Below are positions 1 through 8,848 of a stretch of 64,000 nucleotides of DNA, one piece after another. This stretch comes from an uncultured Phycisphaerales bacterium (GTDB lineage: Bacteria > Planctomycetota > Phycisphaerae > Sedimentisphaerales > Anaerobacaceae). The notes beneath the pieces were generated by a model. That model searched no databases and had not been told where the DNA came from. It worked only from the letters and a program-made list of their open reading frames with translations. Every line of letters begins with the position of its first letter. Positions within the stretch are counted from its first letter, which is position 1. The stretch is taken from assembly GCA_903857265.1 (NCBI GenBank), contig CAIODZ010000038.1, positions 45,254-109,253 on the forward strand. Direction: 5' to 3'. Position numbers and translations under genes: made by a program.

Positions 1-961
1 TGTCGAAGTGGCGTATATCGAGATAGACGTGGGTGGATTTGGTTTTGAGCATTTGTGTGAGGATTGCCCTGCTGACGACGTCACGGGGGGCGAGCTCTGC
101 GGCGGGGTTGTAATCCTTCATAAAGGCCTTGCCTTTGATGTCGCGCAGGACTGCTCCTTCGCCGCGGAGGGTTTCGGTAATGAGTGCGCGTGAGGCGCCT
201 GCGATATATAACGTTGTCGGGTGGAACTGGACAAATTCCAAATCCTGCAAGGTTGCGCCGGCGCGATACGCCATAGCGAGGCCGTCGGCTGTTGCGCAGG
301 AGGGGTTTGTGGTTTCGCGGTAAAGTTGGCCCGCACCGCCCGTAGCAAGGATTGTATTAAGGCCCCAGATTATGCGTGCGTCTTTTTCCTTGTGCCAGCC
401 GATGACGCCGAGGCATTTGTTGTCGATAGTAATGAGGTCTATTGAGAAGAAATTTTCGATGATAGTGATATTTCGCTGTTGTCTTGCTTTTGCGATTAGG
501 GTCTGGGCGATGATTCTGCCTGTTTCGTCGCCGTGGGCGTGGGCGATGCGCGGGTGGGAGTGGCCTCCTTCGAGGGTGGTGGCGATATTGCCATTGACCA
601 TATCGAAAGCGCAACCCCAGTCGAGCAATTGCCGGATAAGCCCAGGCCCCTGACGGACGACGAGGTCAACGGTTTTTTCATCGCTGAGTCCGCCGCCTGT
701 GCGCAGGGTATCGGCAATGTGCGATTCGAATTTGTCGGTTTTGTCGAGGACCGAGGCGATGCCTCCCTGGGCGTGCCAGGTATTGCTGTCTTCGACGGTT
801 CCTTTTGTAACGACGGTTACGGAGCTGTGCTGCGAGGCCTCGATTGCAGCGCGAAGGCCCGCGACGCCTGCGCCGATTACCAGATAGTCGGTCGATTGCT
901 GGTGCGTGGTAACGGAATCGATATCAACGAGATAGCGTCTGAAATCCGGTTTGTCGGTCAT
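1..961 (-). CDS. nadB: L-aspartate oxidase, 3' end cut by window edge
   Basis: Flavoenzyme that oxidises L-aspartate to iminoaspartate, the first step of de novo NAD synthesis, in the cytoplasm. About 320 codons are visible. An N-terminal FAD-binding motif GAGVAG lies near residues 30-35, followed by the family segments WHAQGGIAS, EGGHSHPRIAHAHGDETG (His/Arg-rich substrate region), LATGGAGQLYRETTNP and ETLRGEGAVLRD. The EGGHS..R..H pattern favours NadB over succinate dehydrogenase flavoprotein, which is the main alternative. The ATG (959-961) overlaps the stop of the upstream lipoprotein gene by 4 bases (ATGA), so the two are probably translationally coupled. The C-terminal helical domain lies outside the window. 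nadA and nadC are not seen here. Confidence 0.93.
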   Translation of the reverse strand, partial: MTDKPDFRRYLVDIDSVTTHQQSTDYLVIGAGVAGLRAAIEASQHSSVTVVTKGTVEDSNTWHAQGGIASVLDKTDKFESHIADTLRTGGGLSDEKTVDLVVRQGPGLIRQLLDWGCAFDMVNGNIATTLEGGHSHPRIAHAHGDETGRIIAQTLIAKARQQRNITIIENFFSIDLITIDNKCLGVIGWHKEKDARIIWGLNTILATGGAGQLYRETTNPSCATADGLAMAYRAGATLQDLEFVQFHPTTLYIAGASRALITETLRGEGAVLRDIKGKAFMKDYNPAAELAPRDVVSRAILTQMLKTKSTHVYLDIRHFD

Positions 962-1686
962 TGGGTTGTCGCCTTTGATTGAACGGGTAAATTGTTGGAA
1001 TCGCGCGGGATGTTGTTGATATCGGGGGTTGTGGTTTTCGGCTCGTTGACGTCCCTTACGGGTTTGGAGGTTTTGCGAGCCAATATTTTCTCACCGGAGA
1101 ATAACCGGTCGTCGTCGGCATATTTGAGAACAAACGACTGAAGTTGCTTGGTGGAAGCAGTTAAGACAGGTTTGTCATCGACTAATTCGTATTTGACCGC
1201 GTTGGGGTTTTCTATCATAAATTTTTTGAAATTATCATCATCGGTCAGATGTATTTTCAATTCTGATTCGAGGATTTCTACTTTTATGAATGTGTGAACA
1301 CGCATCAAAAAAAACGCATTCCAGGGCCATTTTGTTTTGCTCAACTCATCATCGCCATTTCCCCAGGGACCTTCTTTGGGATAGACATCCATAAAGAAAT
1401 GGCCGTCGAGCTTGACCAGATGCACTTCAAACCATCCCTTTAGCACATTCGGCTCATCCCTCGATACAGCGGAATAGATTAAGCTATATGTGTTTGGTTC
1501 AGCAGCACGTGAGAATTCCCAGGTTATATTGGTATTAGCATCTTCGTCGTTCTGTTTGAAAGTACCGAGCAGTTTTCCATCGAAAACAAGATGCTTGTCG
1601 TCATATAGGGGGTGCAGCGACAATACCGGGACGCAGCCGGCGATAATGAAGGCCAGCGTAAAAGGCAGCAGTTTTTTAATTTTCAT
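958..1686 (-). CDS. putative lipoprotein, unknown function
   Basis: A 242-residue protein with a short lysine-rich N-terminus, a hydrophobic stretch and a lipobox ending IIAGC near residue 18, so it is probably a lipid-anchored envelope protein. The rest is hydrophilic with many aromatic and acidic residues (for example WEFSRAAEPNTYSL, KTKWPWNAFFLMRVHTFIKVE). The C-terminus is a Pro/Thr/Asn-rich tail. I do not recognise a family with known function. It is the first gene of a pair with nadB, overlapping it by four bases. The link to NAD synthesis may only reflect transcription. Confidence 0.75.
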   Translation of the reverse strand: MKIKKLLPFTLAFIIAGCVPVLSLHPLYDDKHLVFDGKLLGTFKQNDEDANTNITWEFSRAAEPNTYSLIYSAVSRDEPNVLKGWFEVHLVKLDGHFFMDVYPKEGPWGNGDDELSKTKWPWNAFFLMRVHTFIKVEILESELKIHLTDDDNFKKFMIENPNAVKYELVDDKPVLTASTKQLQSFVLKYADDDRLFSGEKILARKTSKPVRDVNEPKTTTPDINNIPRDSNNLPVQSKATTQ

Positions 1687-1761
1687 AAATGGACCCCTTA
1701 AATTCGTTTGGAATTATGGTATTGTAACGATTATTTGAGCGGTAGCAATAAAGGATTATTA

Positions 1762-2493
1762 ATGATGGAACTGAATTTATACGGCTGGGTGGTAGTGGCG
1801 TTGTGTGCGGTGATGGTCGGCATCAGCAAGACGGGATTGCCGGGGATGGGAATACTGTTTGTGCCGCTGATGGCGATGGTGATACCGGCGAAGCAATCGA
1901 CGGGAATGGTGCTGGGGATATTGATTCTGGCGGATGTTTTTGCGGTGAGTTATTACCACAAAGCTGCGATGTGGCGTCATATTATCCGACTGATTCCAGC
2001 GACGCTTGTCGGTATCGTCGCGGGGTATTTTGCGATGAAGGTAATCAGCGATGCGCAGCTGAAGCCGATAATCGGCGTGATTGTTGTGGTGATGCTGGCG
2101 GTCAATTGGTGGCGCAATCGGGCAGGGGAGGATGTTCCGACGCAGTGGTGGTTCGCGGAGGTGATGGGATTTTTCGCTGGCGCGACGACAATGATGGCGA
2201 ACGCCGCGGGGCCTGTGATGATTGTCTATCTGCTGGCGATGCGGCTGCCAAAGGTTGAGTTTGTGGGGACGAGCGCCTGGTTTTTCTTTATTGTCAACTG
2301 GCTTAAGGTGCCGTTCAGTGTGAACCTGGGGCTGATTAACGTCGCATCCATAAAACTTGGTTTTATTATGCTCCCCTTTATTATCATTGGGGCGGTTTTG
2401 GGAATAGTGGCGTTGAAAAAGATGCCTCAGAAGGTATTTGAGATTACGATACAGGTTTTGGCGCTGGCGGCGGGGATAAAACTGCTGTTTTAA
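1762..2493 (+). CDS. TauE/SafE family membrane permease
   Basis: A 243-residue polytopic inner-membrane protein of the sulfite exporter TauE/SafE family (members export sulfite, sulfoacetate or other organosulfur anions; the substrate here is unknown). The N-terminal GISKTGLPGMG is the family's first conserved loop, and a second half-repeat begins near FFAGATTMMANAAGP. About eight hydrophobic segments are visible. The start is placed at the ATG at 1762, which has AAAGGA 6 bases upstream; the frame is open further upstream but without a better site. It is transcribed divergently from the lipoprotein-nadB pair. Confidence 0.88.
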   Translation: MMELNLYGWVVVALCAVMVGISKTGLPGMGILFVPLMAMVIPAKQSTGMVLGILILADVFAVSYYHKAAMWRHIIRLIPATLVGIVAGYFAMKVISDAQLKPIIGVIVVVMLAVNWWRNRAGEDVPTQWWFAEVMGFFAGATTMMANAAGPVMIVYLLAMRLPKVEFVGTSAWFFFIVNWLKVPFSVNLGLINVASIKLGFIMLPFIIIGAVLGIVALKKMPQKVFEITIQVLALAAGIKLLF

Positions 2494-2516
2494 CAGATTA
2501 GCATAGGTGAAATGGG

Positions 2517-3215
2517 TTGCAAAATTACGGTTTTGACAGGATTATTAGGGATATGATATCAGGGCCACATAACGGTAAATTTGCCAGGGAACGCGAGCGG
2601 ATGGTCCAGCATGACCTGAAGGGGCGGGGTATAACCGAGGCGGGGGTGCTTTCGGCGATGGGACGGGTATTGCGTGAGGAGTTTGTGCCTGAGTCGTATG
2701 AATCGCAGGCATACGCGGATGGCCCTTTGCCGATTGGGATGGGGCAGACGATATCGCAGCCATATATAGTTGCGCTGATGACGCAGGAGCTTCGGCTGAA
2801 TAATTATTGCGAGGTGCTGGAGGTTGGGACGGGCAGCGGGTATCAGACGGCTATTCTGGCGAAATTAGCGAAACGGGTTTATACGATTGAGCGGTTCGCG
2901 GATTTATCGGCGAAAGCGCAGGCGGTTCTTGGCCGGCTGGGAATTAATAATGTTGAGTTTTATGTCGGCGACGGCAGCGGAGGATGGCCAGAGAAAAGGA
3001 CGTTTGACAGAATTATCGTTACTGCTGCTGTGCCTGAAGTGCCGGGACAATTGATTGACCAGCTTGGCGCAGGGGGGATAATTGTTGTGCCGGTTGGCGA
3101 AGGCGGTGTGCAGGAGCTTATCGTGGGGACGAAAAAAGAAGGGAAACTTATTGAGCGGGTGGCGTGCGACGTCCGGTTTGTCAAACTCGTCGGCAAATAC
3201 GCGTTCGAGGAATAA
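2517..3215 (+). CDS. pcm: protein-L-isoaspartate O-methyltransferase
   Basis: Methylates L-isoaspartyl residues in damaged proteins using S-adenosylmethionine, starting their repair. The protein has 232 residues. The family segment AYADGPLPIGMGQTISQP spans residues 65-82 and SAM motif I, LEVGTGSGYQTAIL, begins near 101; GAGGIIVVPVGEGGVQEL lies toward the end. The proposed start is TTG at 2517, six bases after AGGTGA; an ATG at residue 13 (2553) is the alternative and has a weaker ribosome site. Only three bases separate its stop from the recG start, so the two probably form an operon. Confidence 0.93.
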   Translation: MQNYGFDRIIRDMISGPHNGKFARERERMVQHDLKGRGITEAGVLSAMGRVLREEFVPESYESQAYADGPLPIGMGQTISQPYIVALMTQELRLNNYCEVLEVGTGSGYQTAILAKLAKRVYTIERFADLSAKAQAVLGRLGINNVEFYVGDGSGGWPEKRTFDRIIVTAAVPEVPGQLIDQLGAGGIIVVPVGEGGVQELIVGTKKEGKLIERVACDVRFVKLVGKYAFEE

Positions 3216-3218
3216 TGA

Positions 3219-5318
3219 GTGGGCGAATTAGGCGCAAAACCGAGTGGTGATATTAAATTGTCGATGCCGGTGCAGTTTTTGAAGGGAGTGGGGCCGGCAA
3301 GGGCGGAAATATTCGCTAAGCTGGGGGTTGTTACCGTCGGGGATTTGCTGGAGTATTTTCCGCGTGACTGGGTATTTGCACCGGAGCCGAAGAAAATAGG
3401 GCAATTGGAGATTGGCGAGACGGCGGCGATTGTGGGGCTGGTTGAGTCAACGGATTTTAAGAATTATCACAGGCCCGCGATATTCGAGGCGATGGTGAGC
3501 GATGAAACGGGGATTTGCCGGATAATATGGTTTAACGGCGGATACCTGCGGGACCAGTTGAGGCCCGGACAGGCGGTTATGGCGTGGGGGAAGGTTGGGG
3601 AATACAAGCACCAGCTGCAGTTGACGAATCCGAAGTTTCGCGTGATGGAAAAAGAGGCGTCGAAGCCCGCGGAGTATTTCAGCGGGGGGGTGTATCCTGC
3701 GAGCGGCGGGCTGAGCAGTATGCAGATTAAGAAGATAATCAGGCCCGTGCTGGATAATATCGGCGGACTCGTCGGCGAATTCTATGAAGACGAGTTTCTT
3801 AAAAAAATGGAACTGATAAAACGCAAGGACGCGTTTGGGTGGATTCATTTGCCTGCGGATGAGGGCAAATTAGGCAAGGCGAAACGCCGGCTTAAATTCG
3901 ATGAATTGTTTTTGATGCAGTTGGGACTTGCGCTTCGCAGGCACAGGCACAGTGAATTCGCGTCGGCGGTTGCGATGAAATCGTCCGAGGAAATCGACAG
4001 ACGGATCCGAAAGCGATTCCCGTTTTTACTTACCGAAGACCAGGACAAGACAATCGCTGAAATAGTCGCTGATATGCAAAGGGCGATACCGATGAATCGA
4101 CTTTTGCAGGGGGACGTCGGGTCAGGCAAAACGGTGGTTGCGCTTTACGCGACGCTATTGGCGGTGGCGAACAAGACGCAGGTTGCGATTATGGCGCCGA
4201 CGGAGATATTGGCGAACCAGCATTTTATAAGCATCGAGAGGTATCTGCGGAACAGCGACGTAAAGCGAGTAATGATTACGGGCGGGCTTACGGGTAAAGA
4301 CAGAAACGAAATTCTCAAAGATATAAAAGCAGGTGGGATAGATATTGTTGTGGGCACGGTTGCTCTGTTAGAGAAGGATATCGAATTCAAAAAACTTGGG
4401 TTGGTTGTGATTGACGAGCAGCACAAATTCGGCGTTCACCAGAGAGCGGAATTGCGCAAAGCCGGGACGCCCCATTGCCTTGTTATGACCGCTACTCCCA
4501 TTCCGAGGACTTTGGCGATGACGGTTTTCGGGGATTTGGATGTGTCTATAATCAAACATAGTCCCCCGGGGAGGGGGGCAGTGGTTACGCGGTGGGTCTC
4601 GCCGGATGACAGGGCCAAGGCATACGAATTTATTCGCGAGCGATTGCGTGCGGGAAAGCAGGCGTATTTCGTATATCCGCGCATAACTGGTATCGAGGAG
4701 GAAGGCGATATCAAGGCGGCGACCGACGGGTGGCGAGAATTGTCGAAGGTCTTTGGCGAATTCAAGGTTGAATTACTGCACGGGCGGTTAAGCTCGGAGA
4801 AAAAAAAGGAAGTAATGGCGGAGTTTCGCAGAGGGAAAATAAAGGCGCTGGTCGCGACGGTAGTGATAGAGGTCGGCGTGGATATTCCAAACGCGACGAT
4901 AATGGTTATCGAGGGTGCGGACAGGTTTGGCCTGGCGCAGTTGCACCAGTTGCGGGGCAGAATAGGCAGGGGGACGGACAAGTCGTTTTGCTTTTTATTC
5001 GCGGACAAGGAGACGGAAAACGAAGTGGCTAAAAGCCGGCTTGAAATGATGGAACGAAGTAACGATGGTTTCGAGATAGCGGAGCACGATTTGAAACTGA
5101 GAGGGCCTGGGGAGCTTTTCAGCACGCGGCAGCACGGGCTGCCCGATTTGAAAATCGCCAATATCATCGACGATTATGATTTGTTGGTTATGGCTCGACG
5201 CTGCGCATTTGAGCTCGTTACCCAGGATGCCTTATTAACTGGGCCGACACATAAGAATATTCGTCAGGCATTGATAACCAAATTCGGCGACTCATTAGGC
5301 CTTGCGGATGTTGCTTAG
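3219..5318 (+). CDS. recG: ATP-dependent DNA helicase RecG
   Basis: A 699-residue superfamily 2 helicase that remodels stalled replication forks and Holliday junctions. An N-terminal OB-type wedge domain (about residues 60-150) precedes the helicase core. Walker A is GDVGSGKT near residue 297, the DEQH box is IDEQHKFGVHQR near 398, and motif III is TATPIPRTLAMT. Motif VI contains QLHQLRGRIGRG, and the C-terminal block GELFSTRQHGLPDLKIA is typical of RecG. The length is normal. The GTG at 3219 directly follows pcm; an ATG 15 codons in is an alternative start. Confidence 0.96.
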   Translation: MGELGAKPSGDIKLSMPVQFLKGVGPARAEIFAKLGVVTVGDLLEYFPRDWVFAPEPKKIGQLEIGETAAIVGLVESTDFKNYHRPAIFEAMVSDETGICRIIWFNGGYLRDQLRPGQAVMAWGKVGEYKHQLQLTNPKFRVMEKEASKPAEYFSGGVYPASGGLSSMQIKKIIRPVLDNIGGLVGEFYEDEFLKKMELIKRKDAFGWIHLPADEGKLGKAKRRLKFDELFLMQLGLALRRHRHSEFASAVAMKSSEEIDRRIRKRFPFLLTEDQDKTIAEIVADMQRAIPMNRLLQGDVGSGKTVVALYATLLAVANKTQVAIMAPTEILANQHFISIERYLRNSDVKRVMITGGLTGKDRNEILKDIKAGGIDIVVGTVALLEKDIEFKKLGLVVIDEQHKFGVHQRAELRKAGTPHCLVMTATPIPRTLAMTVFGDLDVSIIKHSPPGRGAVVTRWVSPDDRAKAYEFIRERLRAGKQAYFVYPRITGIEEEGDIKAATDGWRELSKVFGEFKVELLHGRLSSEKKKEVMAEFRRGKIKALVATVVIEVGVDIPNATIMVIEGADRFGLAQLHQLRGRIGRGTDKSFCFLFADKETENEVAKSRLEMMERSNDGFEIAEHDLKLRGPGELFSTRQHGLPDLKIANIIDDYDLLVMARRCAFELVTQDALLTGPTHKNIRQALITKFGDSLGLADVA

Positions 5319-5362
5319 GTCAGCATAAGATAAACCGCAATCTTTGGGGCGATAAAATACCA

Positions 5363-5390
5363 TTGTAGTCAAATCTACAATCGGTATAAT
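5363..5390 (+). promoter_or_regulatory. sigma70-like promoter of the ankyrin gene, with inverted repeat
   Basis: TTGTAG (5363-5368), a 16-base spacer and TATAAT (5385-5390). A perfect 7-base inverted repeat (ATTGTAG at 5362-5368, CTACAAT at 5375-5381) overlaps the -35 box and spacer, as an operator would. The gene begins at 5428, giving a leader of about 30 bases. No transcription data are available. Confidence 0.6.
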
Positions 5391-5427
5391 CTTTGCTAAA
5401 GGACGGAAAAATAAAAAGGAGAATCTT

Positions 5428-7662
5428 ATGAAACGAATCCTGTTTTCTCTGATGTGCATTTCTTTGATATCTGCTAGTTTTGCCAAGGCGGATGCGTCTA
5501 ACAAGGATATCCAATTGATACAAGCCGCAAGAGATGGCAACTTTCCGGCTGTGCGAACTCTTCTGGCTAACGGTGCTGATATCAATGTAAGGGATGCCAA
5601 TGGCGATACGGTCCTGATTAATGCGGCGGTGAAGGGTCATACGGAAATCGTCAAACTCCTTATAGAAAAAGGTGCTGATATCAACGCCAAAAACGCTGCT
5701 AAGGGAGTAACCGCTTTGATGTCTGCGACACAGGAAGGCCATACGGAGATTGTCAAACTCTTGCTGGAAAAAGGGGCTGATGTCAATGTAAAAGCAACCA
5801 TCAGTGGCAGAACGGCCTTAATGGTGGCCTCCTACTTGGGTTATACGGAAATCGTCAGGTCATTGTTGAAAAAAAGTGTGGAGGTTAATGTGAAAGATGT
5901 CATCGATGGTACAACGGCCCTCATACTGGCGGCACAGGAAGGCCATACGGAAATCGTCAAACTACTTCTGGAAAAGAGTGCCGATGTTAATGTGAAAACA
6001 ACCACCGATAGTGCAACGGCCCTGATGGTAGCAGCATACATGGGTCATACGGAAATCGTAAAGCTCCTGCTGGAAAGGGGTGCTGATGTTGATGCCAGGG
6101 ATAAATATAGAGCAACAGTCCTGATGTGGGCGGCGGAGAATGGTCATACGGAAGTCGTCGAGCTCCTTTTGGAAAAGGGTGCTGATGTTGATGCCAGGGA
6201 TGAATATAGAGCAACAGCCCTGATGTGGGCGGCGGAGAAGGGCCACACGGAGGTCGTCAAGCTCCTGCTGGAAAAGGGCGCTGATGTCAATGCCAAGAAT
6301 TACAAGAGTGCAACAGCACTGGAACTGGCAAAAAAAGGATATAGTTTGGGTTGCCAGAGCACCGTACAACTTCTTGAAAGAGCGGACGCATCAGGTCGCT
6401 GGAAGAATGACCAATTACTCCTCGCCGTATACAAGGGTGATCTTTGGGCTGTGCAAACTGCTCTGACCAACGGTGCTGATGTTGATGCCAGGGATGACTT
6501 CGGCTACACGGCCCTAATGATTGCATCGCAGAAAGGCCATACGGGGGTTGTCAAACTCCTTTTGGAAAAGGACGCTGATGTAAATGTCAAGAGGACCACA
6601 GACGGCACAACGGCCCTGATGTGGGCGGTAGCATTTGGTCATACGGAGGTCGTTAAGCTCCTGCTGGAAAAGGGTGCTGATGTTGATGCCAGGGATAAAT
6701 ATAGAGCAACAGCCCTGATGAAGGCGGCGGAGAAGGGCCACACAGAAATCGTCAGGCTCCTGCTGGAAAAGGGTGCTGACGTCAACATCGAGGATGTCTT
6801 TGGATTAACGGCCTTACAGATGGTAAAATTTGGAAGCCACACAGATATTGTGCAAATGCTTGAATCCGCCACACAGAAGGCGGACAAGAAAGCCGGTGCA
6901 AAAGAATCCGAGACGGTTGCTTCAAATAAAAATACTCAATCATTTGAATCGGTCAGTAAACACAGCGAAGACAAGAACGACCAACTGCTTCAAGCCGTAA
7001 AAGACGGCAACCTCACCGCCGTGCAAACCCTTTTGGCTAACGGCGCTGATGTCAATGCAAAGGATGACTGCGGCATACCGGCCCTGTGGCTGGCGGCAAG
7101 TCATGGTTATACAGAAGTCGTTAAGCTCCTGCTGGAAAAGGGCGCTGATATCAATGCAAAGAATAACGATGGTGTAACGGCCTTAATGATGGCAGCGGGG
7201 ATAGGACACACGGAGATCGCCAAACTTCTTCTGGAAAAGGGCGCTGATGTCAATGCAAAAACCAATGATGGCCAAACGGTCCTGATAATAGCGGCGACAT
7301 TCAACGACCATACAAAAATCATCAAGTTCCTTCTGGAAAAGGGTGCTGATGTTAATGCCAAGGCCACCGACGGCGCAACGGCCCTGTTTATGGCATCGCA
7401 GCAAGGCCATACGGAGGTCGTCAAGCTTCTTTTAGAAAAAGGCGCTGATGTCAATGCAAAGAATAACCACGGCAAAACGGCACTGATGATAGCGGTGATG
7501 CCAGGCTGGACAGATATCGTCAAACTCCTTTTGGAAAAGGGTGCTGATGTAAATGTAAAGGCGACAATCGATAATGTCGAATGGACAGCGCTAAAGGCAG
7601 CAAAAAGAATGGAGCGCATAGACATTGTGCAAATGCTTGAAAAAGCCGGAGCGAAGGAATAG
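5428..7662 (+). CDS. exported ankyrin-repeat protein (about 21 repeats)
   Basis: A 744-residue protein with a cleavable-looking signal peptide (residues 1-22, ending SASFAKA). The rest is ankyrin repeats of about 33 residues with the core TALMxAAxxGHTEIVKLLLEKGADVNAK. I count about 21 repeats in three blocks. Each block opens with a capping repeat of the form DQLLxAVKxGxLxAVQTLLxNGADV (near residues 28, 330 and 515) and closes with IVQxLE. A polar Lys/Glu/Ser linker (about residues 470-512) precedes the third block. Function is probably protein binding in the envelope or outside the cell; the partner is unknown. Several repeats are nearly identical at DNA level, indicating recent duplication. 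A start with an AAAAGGAG site upstream and the promoter at 5363 fit well. Confidence 0.9.
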   Translation: MKRILFSLMCISLISASFAKADASNKDIQLIQAARDGNFPAVRTLLANGADINVRDANGDTVLINAAVKGHTEIVKLLIEKGADINAKNAAKGVTALMSATQEGHTEIVKLLLEKGADVNVKATISGRTALMVASYLGYTEIVRSLLKKSVEVNVKDVIDGTTALILAAQEGHTEIVKLLLEKSADVNVKTTTDSATALMVAAYMGHTEIVKLLLERGADVDARDKYRATVLMWAAENGHTEVVELLLEKGADVDARDEYRATALMWAAEKGHTEVVKLLLEKGADVNAKNYKSATALELAKKGYSLGCQSTVQLLERADASGRWKNDQLLLAVYKGDLWAVQTALTNGADVDARDDFGYTALMIASQKGHTGVVKLLLEKDADVNVKRTTDGTTALMWAVAFGHTEVVKLLLEKGADVDARDKYRATALMKAAEKGHTEIVRLLLEKGADVNIEDVFGLTALQMVKFGSHTDIVQMLESATQKADKKAGAKESETVASNKNTQSFESVSKHSEDKNDQLLQAVKDGNLTAVQTLLANGADVNAKDDCGIPALWLAASHGYTEVVKLLLEKGADINAKNNDGVTALMMAAGIGHTEIAKLLLEKGADVNAKTNDGQTVLIIAATFNDHTKIIKFLLEKGADVNAKATDGATALFMASQQGHTEVVKLLLEKGADVNAKNNHGKTALMIAVMPGWTDIVKLLLEKGADVNVKATIDNVEWTALKAAKRMERIDIVQMLEKAGAKE

Positions 7663-7798
7663 GAAAAAAGCGGGGAACGCCTCGCGAGAAATTAGAGAGT
7701 TTCCCGATTGCGGTTTCTACAAAGCTAAAGTCGAGAATCCCGGCCTAAGACATACAGGGGCAGGCAGGACAGGTTCACAGGAACAACAAAGTGGAAGA

Positions 7799-8836
7799 TT
7801 ACTTTTTTCTGTATTTTCGCAGTATATCGAGGAGGTTTTGCATATCATCGGGCAGGGGGGCTTCGAAGGAGACGATTTTTTCGGTTGTGGGGTGCTTGAA
7901 GGATATTGTCCATGCGTGAAGGGCGCAGCGGGCGATAACGGGAGCTTCGGGGGTTAGTTCAGCATCTTTTAATTGCCAGGGATAAACCGGTTTGCCGCCA
8001 TACATATCATCGGCGACGATGGGGTGCTTGATATGGGCGAGGTGGACGCGAATCTGGTGGGTGCGGCCCGTTTTGGGGGTGAGTTTCAAGAGTGAGAAGC
8101 CGCGGAAGGTTTCGAGGACCTCGTAGAAGGTGATTGCCTCTTTGCCTGTTTCGGGGCGGACCGCGTATTTATATCTGAATTTTGTATTGACGCCGAGCGG
8201 GGCGTTGATGCGGTCTCGCGTGAGTTCGGGGGTGCCGTGGACGATAGCGATATAGCTTTTTTCGACCTTTCGGTCGTGGAACTGCCTTGAGATTTTCCAC
8301 TGGGCGATTGCATTTTTGGCGAGAATCATTACGCCCGTGGTGTTTCTGTCGAGACGATGGACGATGCCGGGGCGAAATTCGCCGAGTGCGATTGGGAAAT
8401 TGGCGTCGTCGATTTCGGGCTCGTCCTCTTCGCCTTCATCTTCGTCTTCGACGGGCTCTGCTGAGGCGAGGTGGAATGCGAGGGCGTTTGCGATAGTGCC
8501 GTGGGTATTGCCCCGTGCGGGGTGGACGATGATATCGGCTGATTTATTGATGACGATTATGTCATCGTCTTCGTGAAGGATGTTGAGGGGTATATCTTCG
8601 GGCGGGATTTCATTAGTGGGCAGTTCGGGCAGGGTGATTTCGATGAGGTCGTCGGGGTTGAGTTTCAAACTCGGTTTGGCCTTTTTGCCGTTGACTTTAA
8701 CGCCGCCCGCCTTGATGACTTCCTGGAGCATAACGCGGCTGTAGTTGGAGTATCGCCCGTGGAGATATTTATCGAGCCGGCGTTCCTGGAGGGAACGGCC
8801 GACGCGAAGTGTGAGGTTCGTATCTTTGTTCGGCAT
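7799..8836 (-). CDS. RluA/RluD-family 23S rRNA pseudouridine synthase
   Basis: A 345-residue enzyme that isomerises uridine to pseudouridine, probably in 23S rRNA. An N-terminal S4 RNA-binding domain (RRLDKYLHGRYSNYSRVMLQ) precedes the catalytic domain. The catalytic Asp is in HRLDRNTTGVMILAKN, and GRTHQIRVHLAHIKHPIVAD is a second family signature. A strongly acidic insert of about 25 residues (from PVEDEDEGEEDEPEIDD) lies just before the catalytic motif and is not usual in the family. The exact member (RluD, RluC or another) cannot be decided from sequence alone. Confidence 0.92.
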   Translation of the reverse strand: MPNKDTNLTLRVGRSLQERRLDKYLHGRYSNYSRVMLQEVIKAGGVKVNGKKAKPSLKLNPDDLIEITLPELPTNEIPPEDIPLNILHEDDDIIVINKSADIIVHPARGNTHGTIANALAFHLASAEPVEDEDEGEEDEPEIDDANFPIALGEFRPGIVHRLDRNTTGVMILAKNAIAQWKISRQFHDRKVEKSYIAIVHGTPELTRDRINAPLGVNTKFRYKYAVRPETGKEAITFYEVLETFRGFSLLKLTPKTGRTHQIRVHLAHIKHPIVADDMYGGKPVYPWQLKDAELTPEAPVIARCALHAWTISFKHPTTEKIVSFEAPLPDDMQNLLDILRKYRKK

Positions 8837-8848
8837 TTAGCGCGATAA

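Noticed and set aside
533..982. A 149-codon plus-strand frame opposite nadB
   Set aside because: Antisense to a clear NadB frame; no homology and no ribosome site.
4436..5167. A 243-codon reverse frame inside recG
   Set aside because: Antisense of the RecG helicase core; composition follows the other strand.
5962..6369. Reverse frames (including 7107-7625) with apparent repeats
   Set aside because: Antisense of the ankyrin repeats, whose periodicity creates the repetition.
7625..7957. A 110-codon plus frame between the ankyrin and pseudouridine synthase genes
   Set aside because: Half of it is antisense to the synthase; no start signal or homology.
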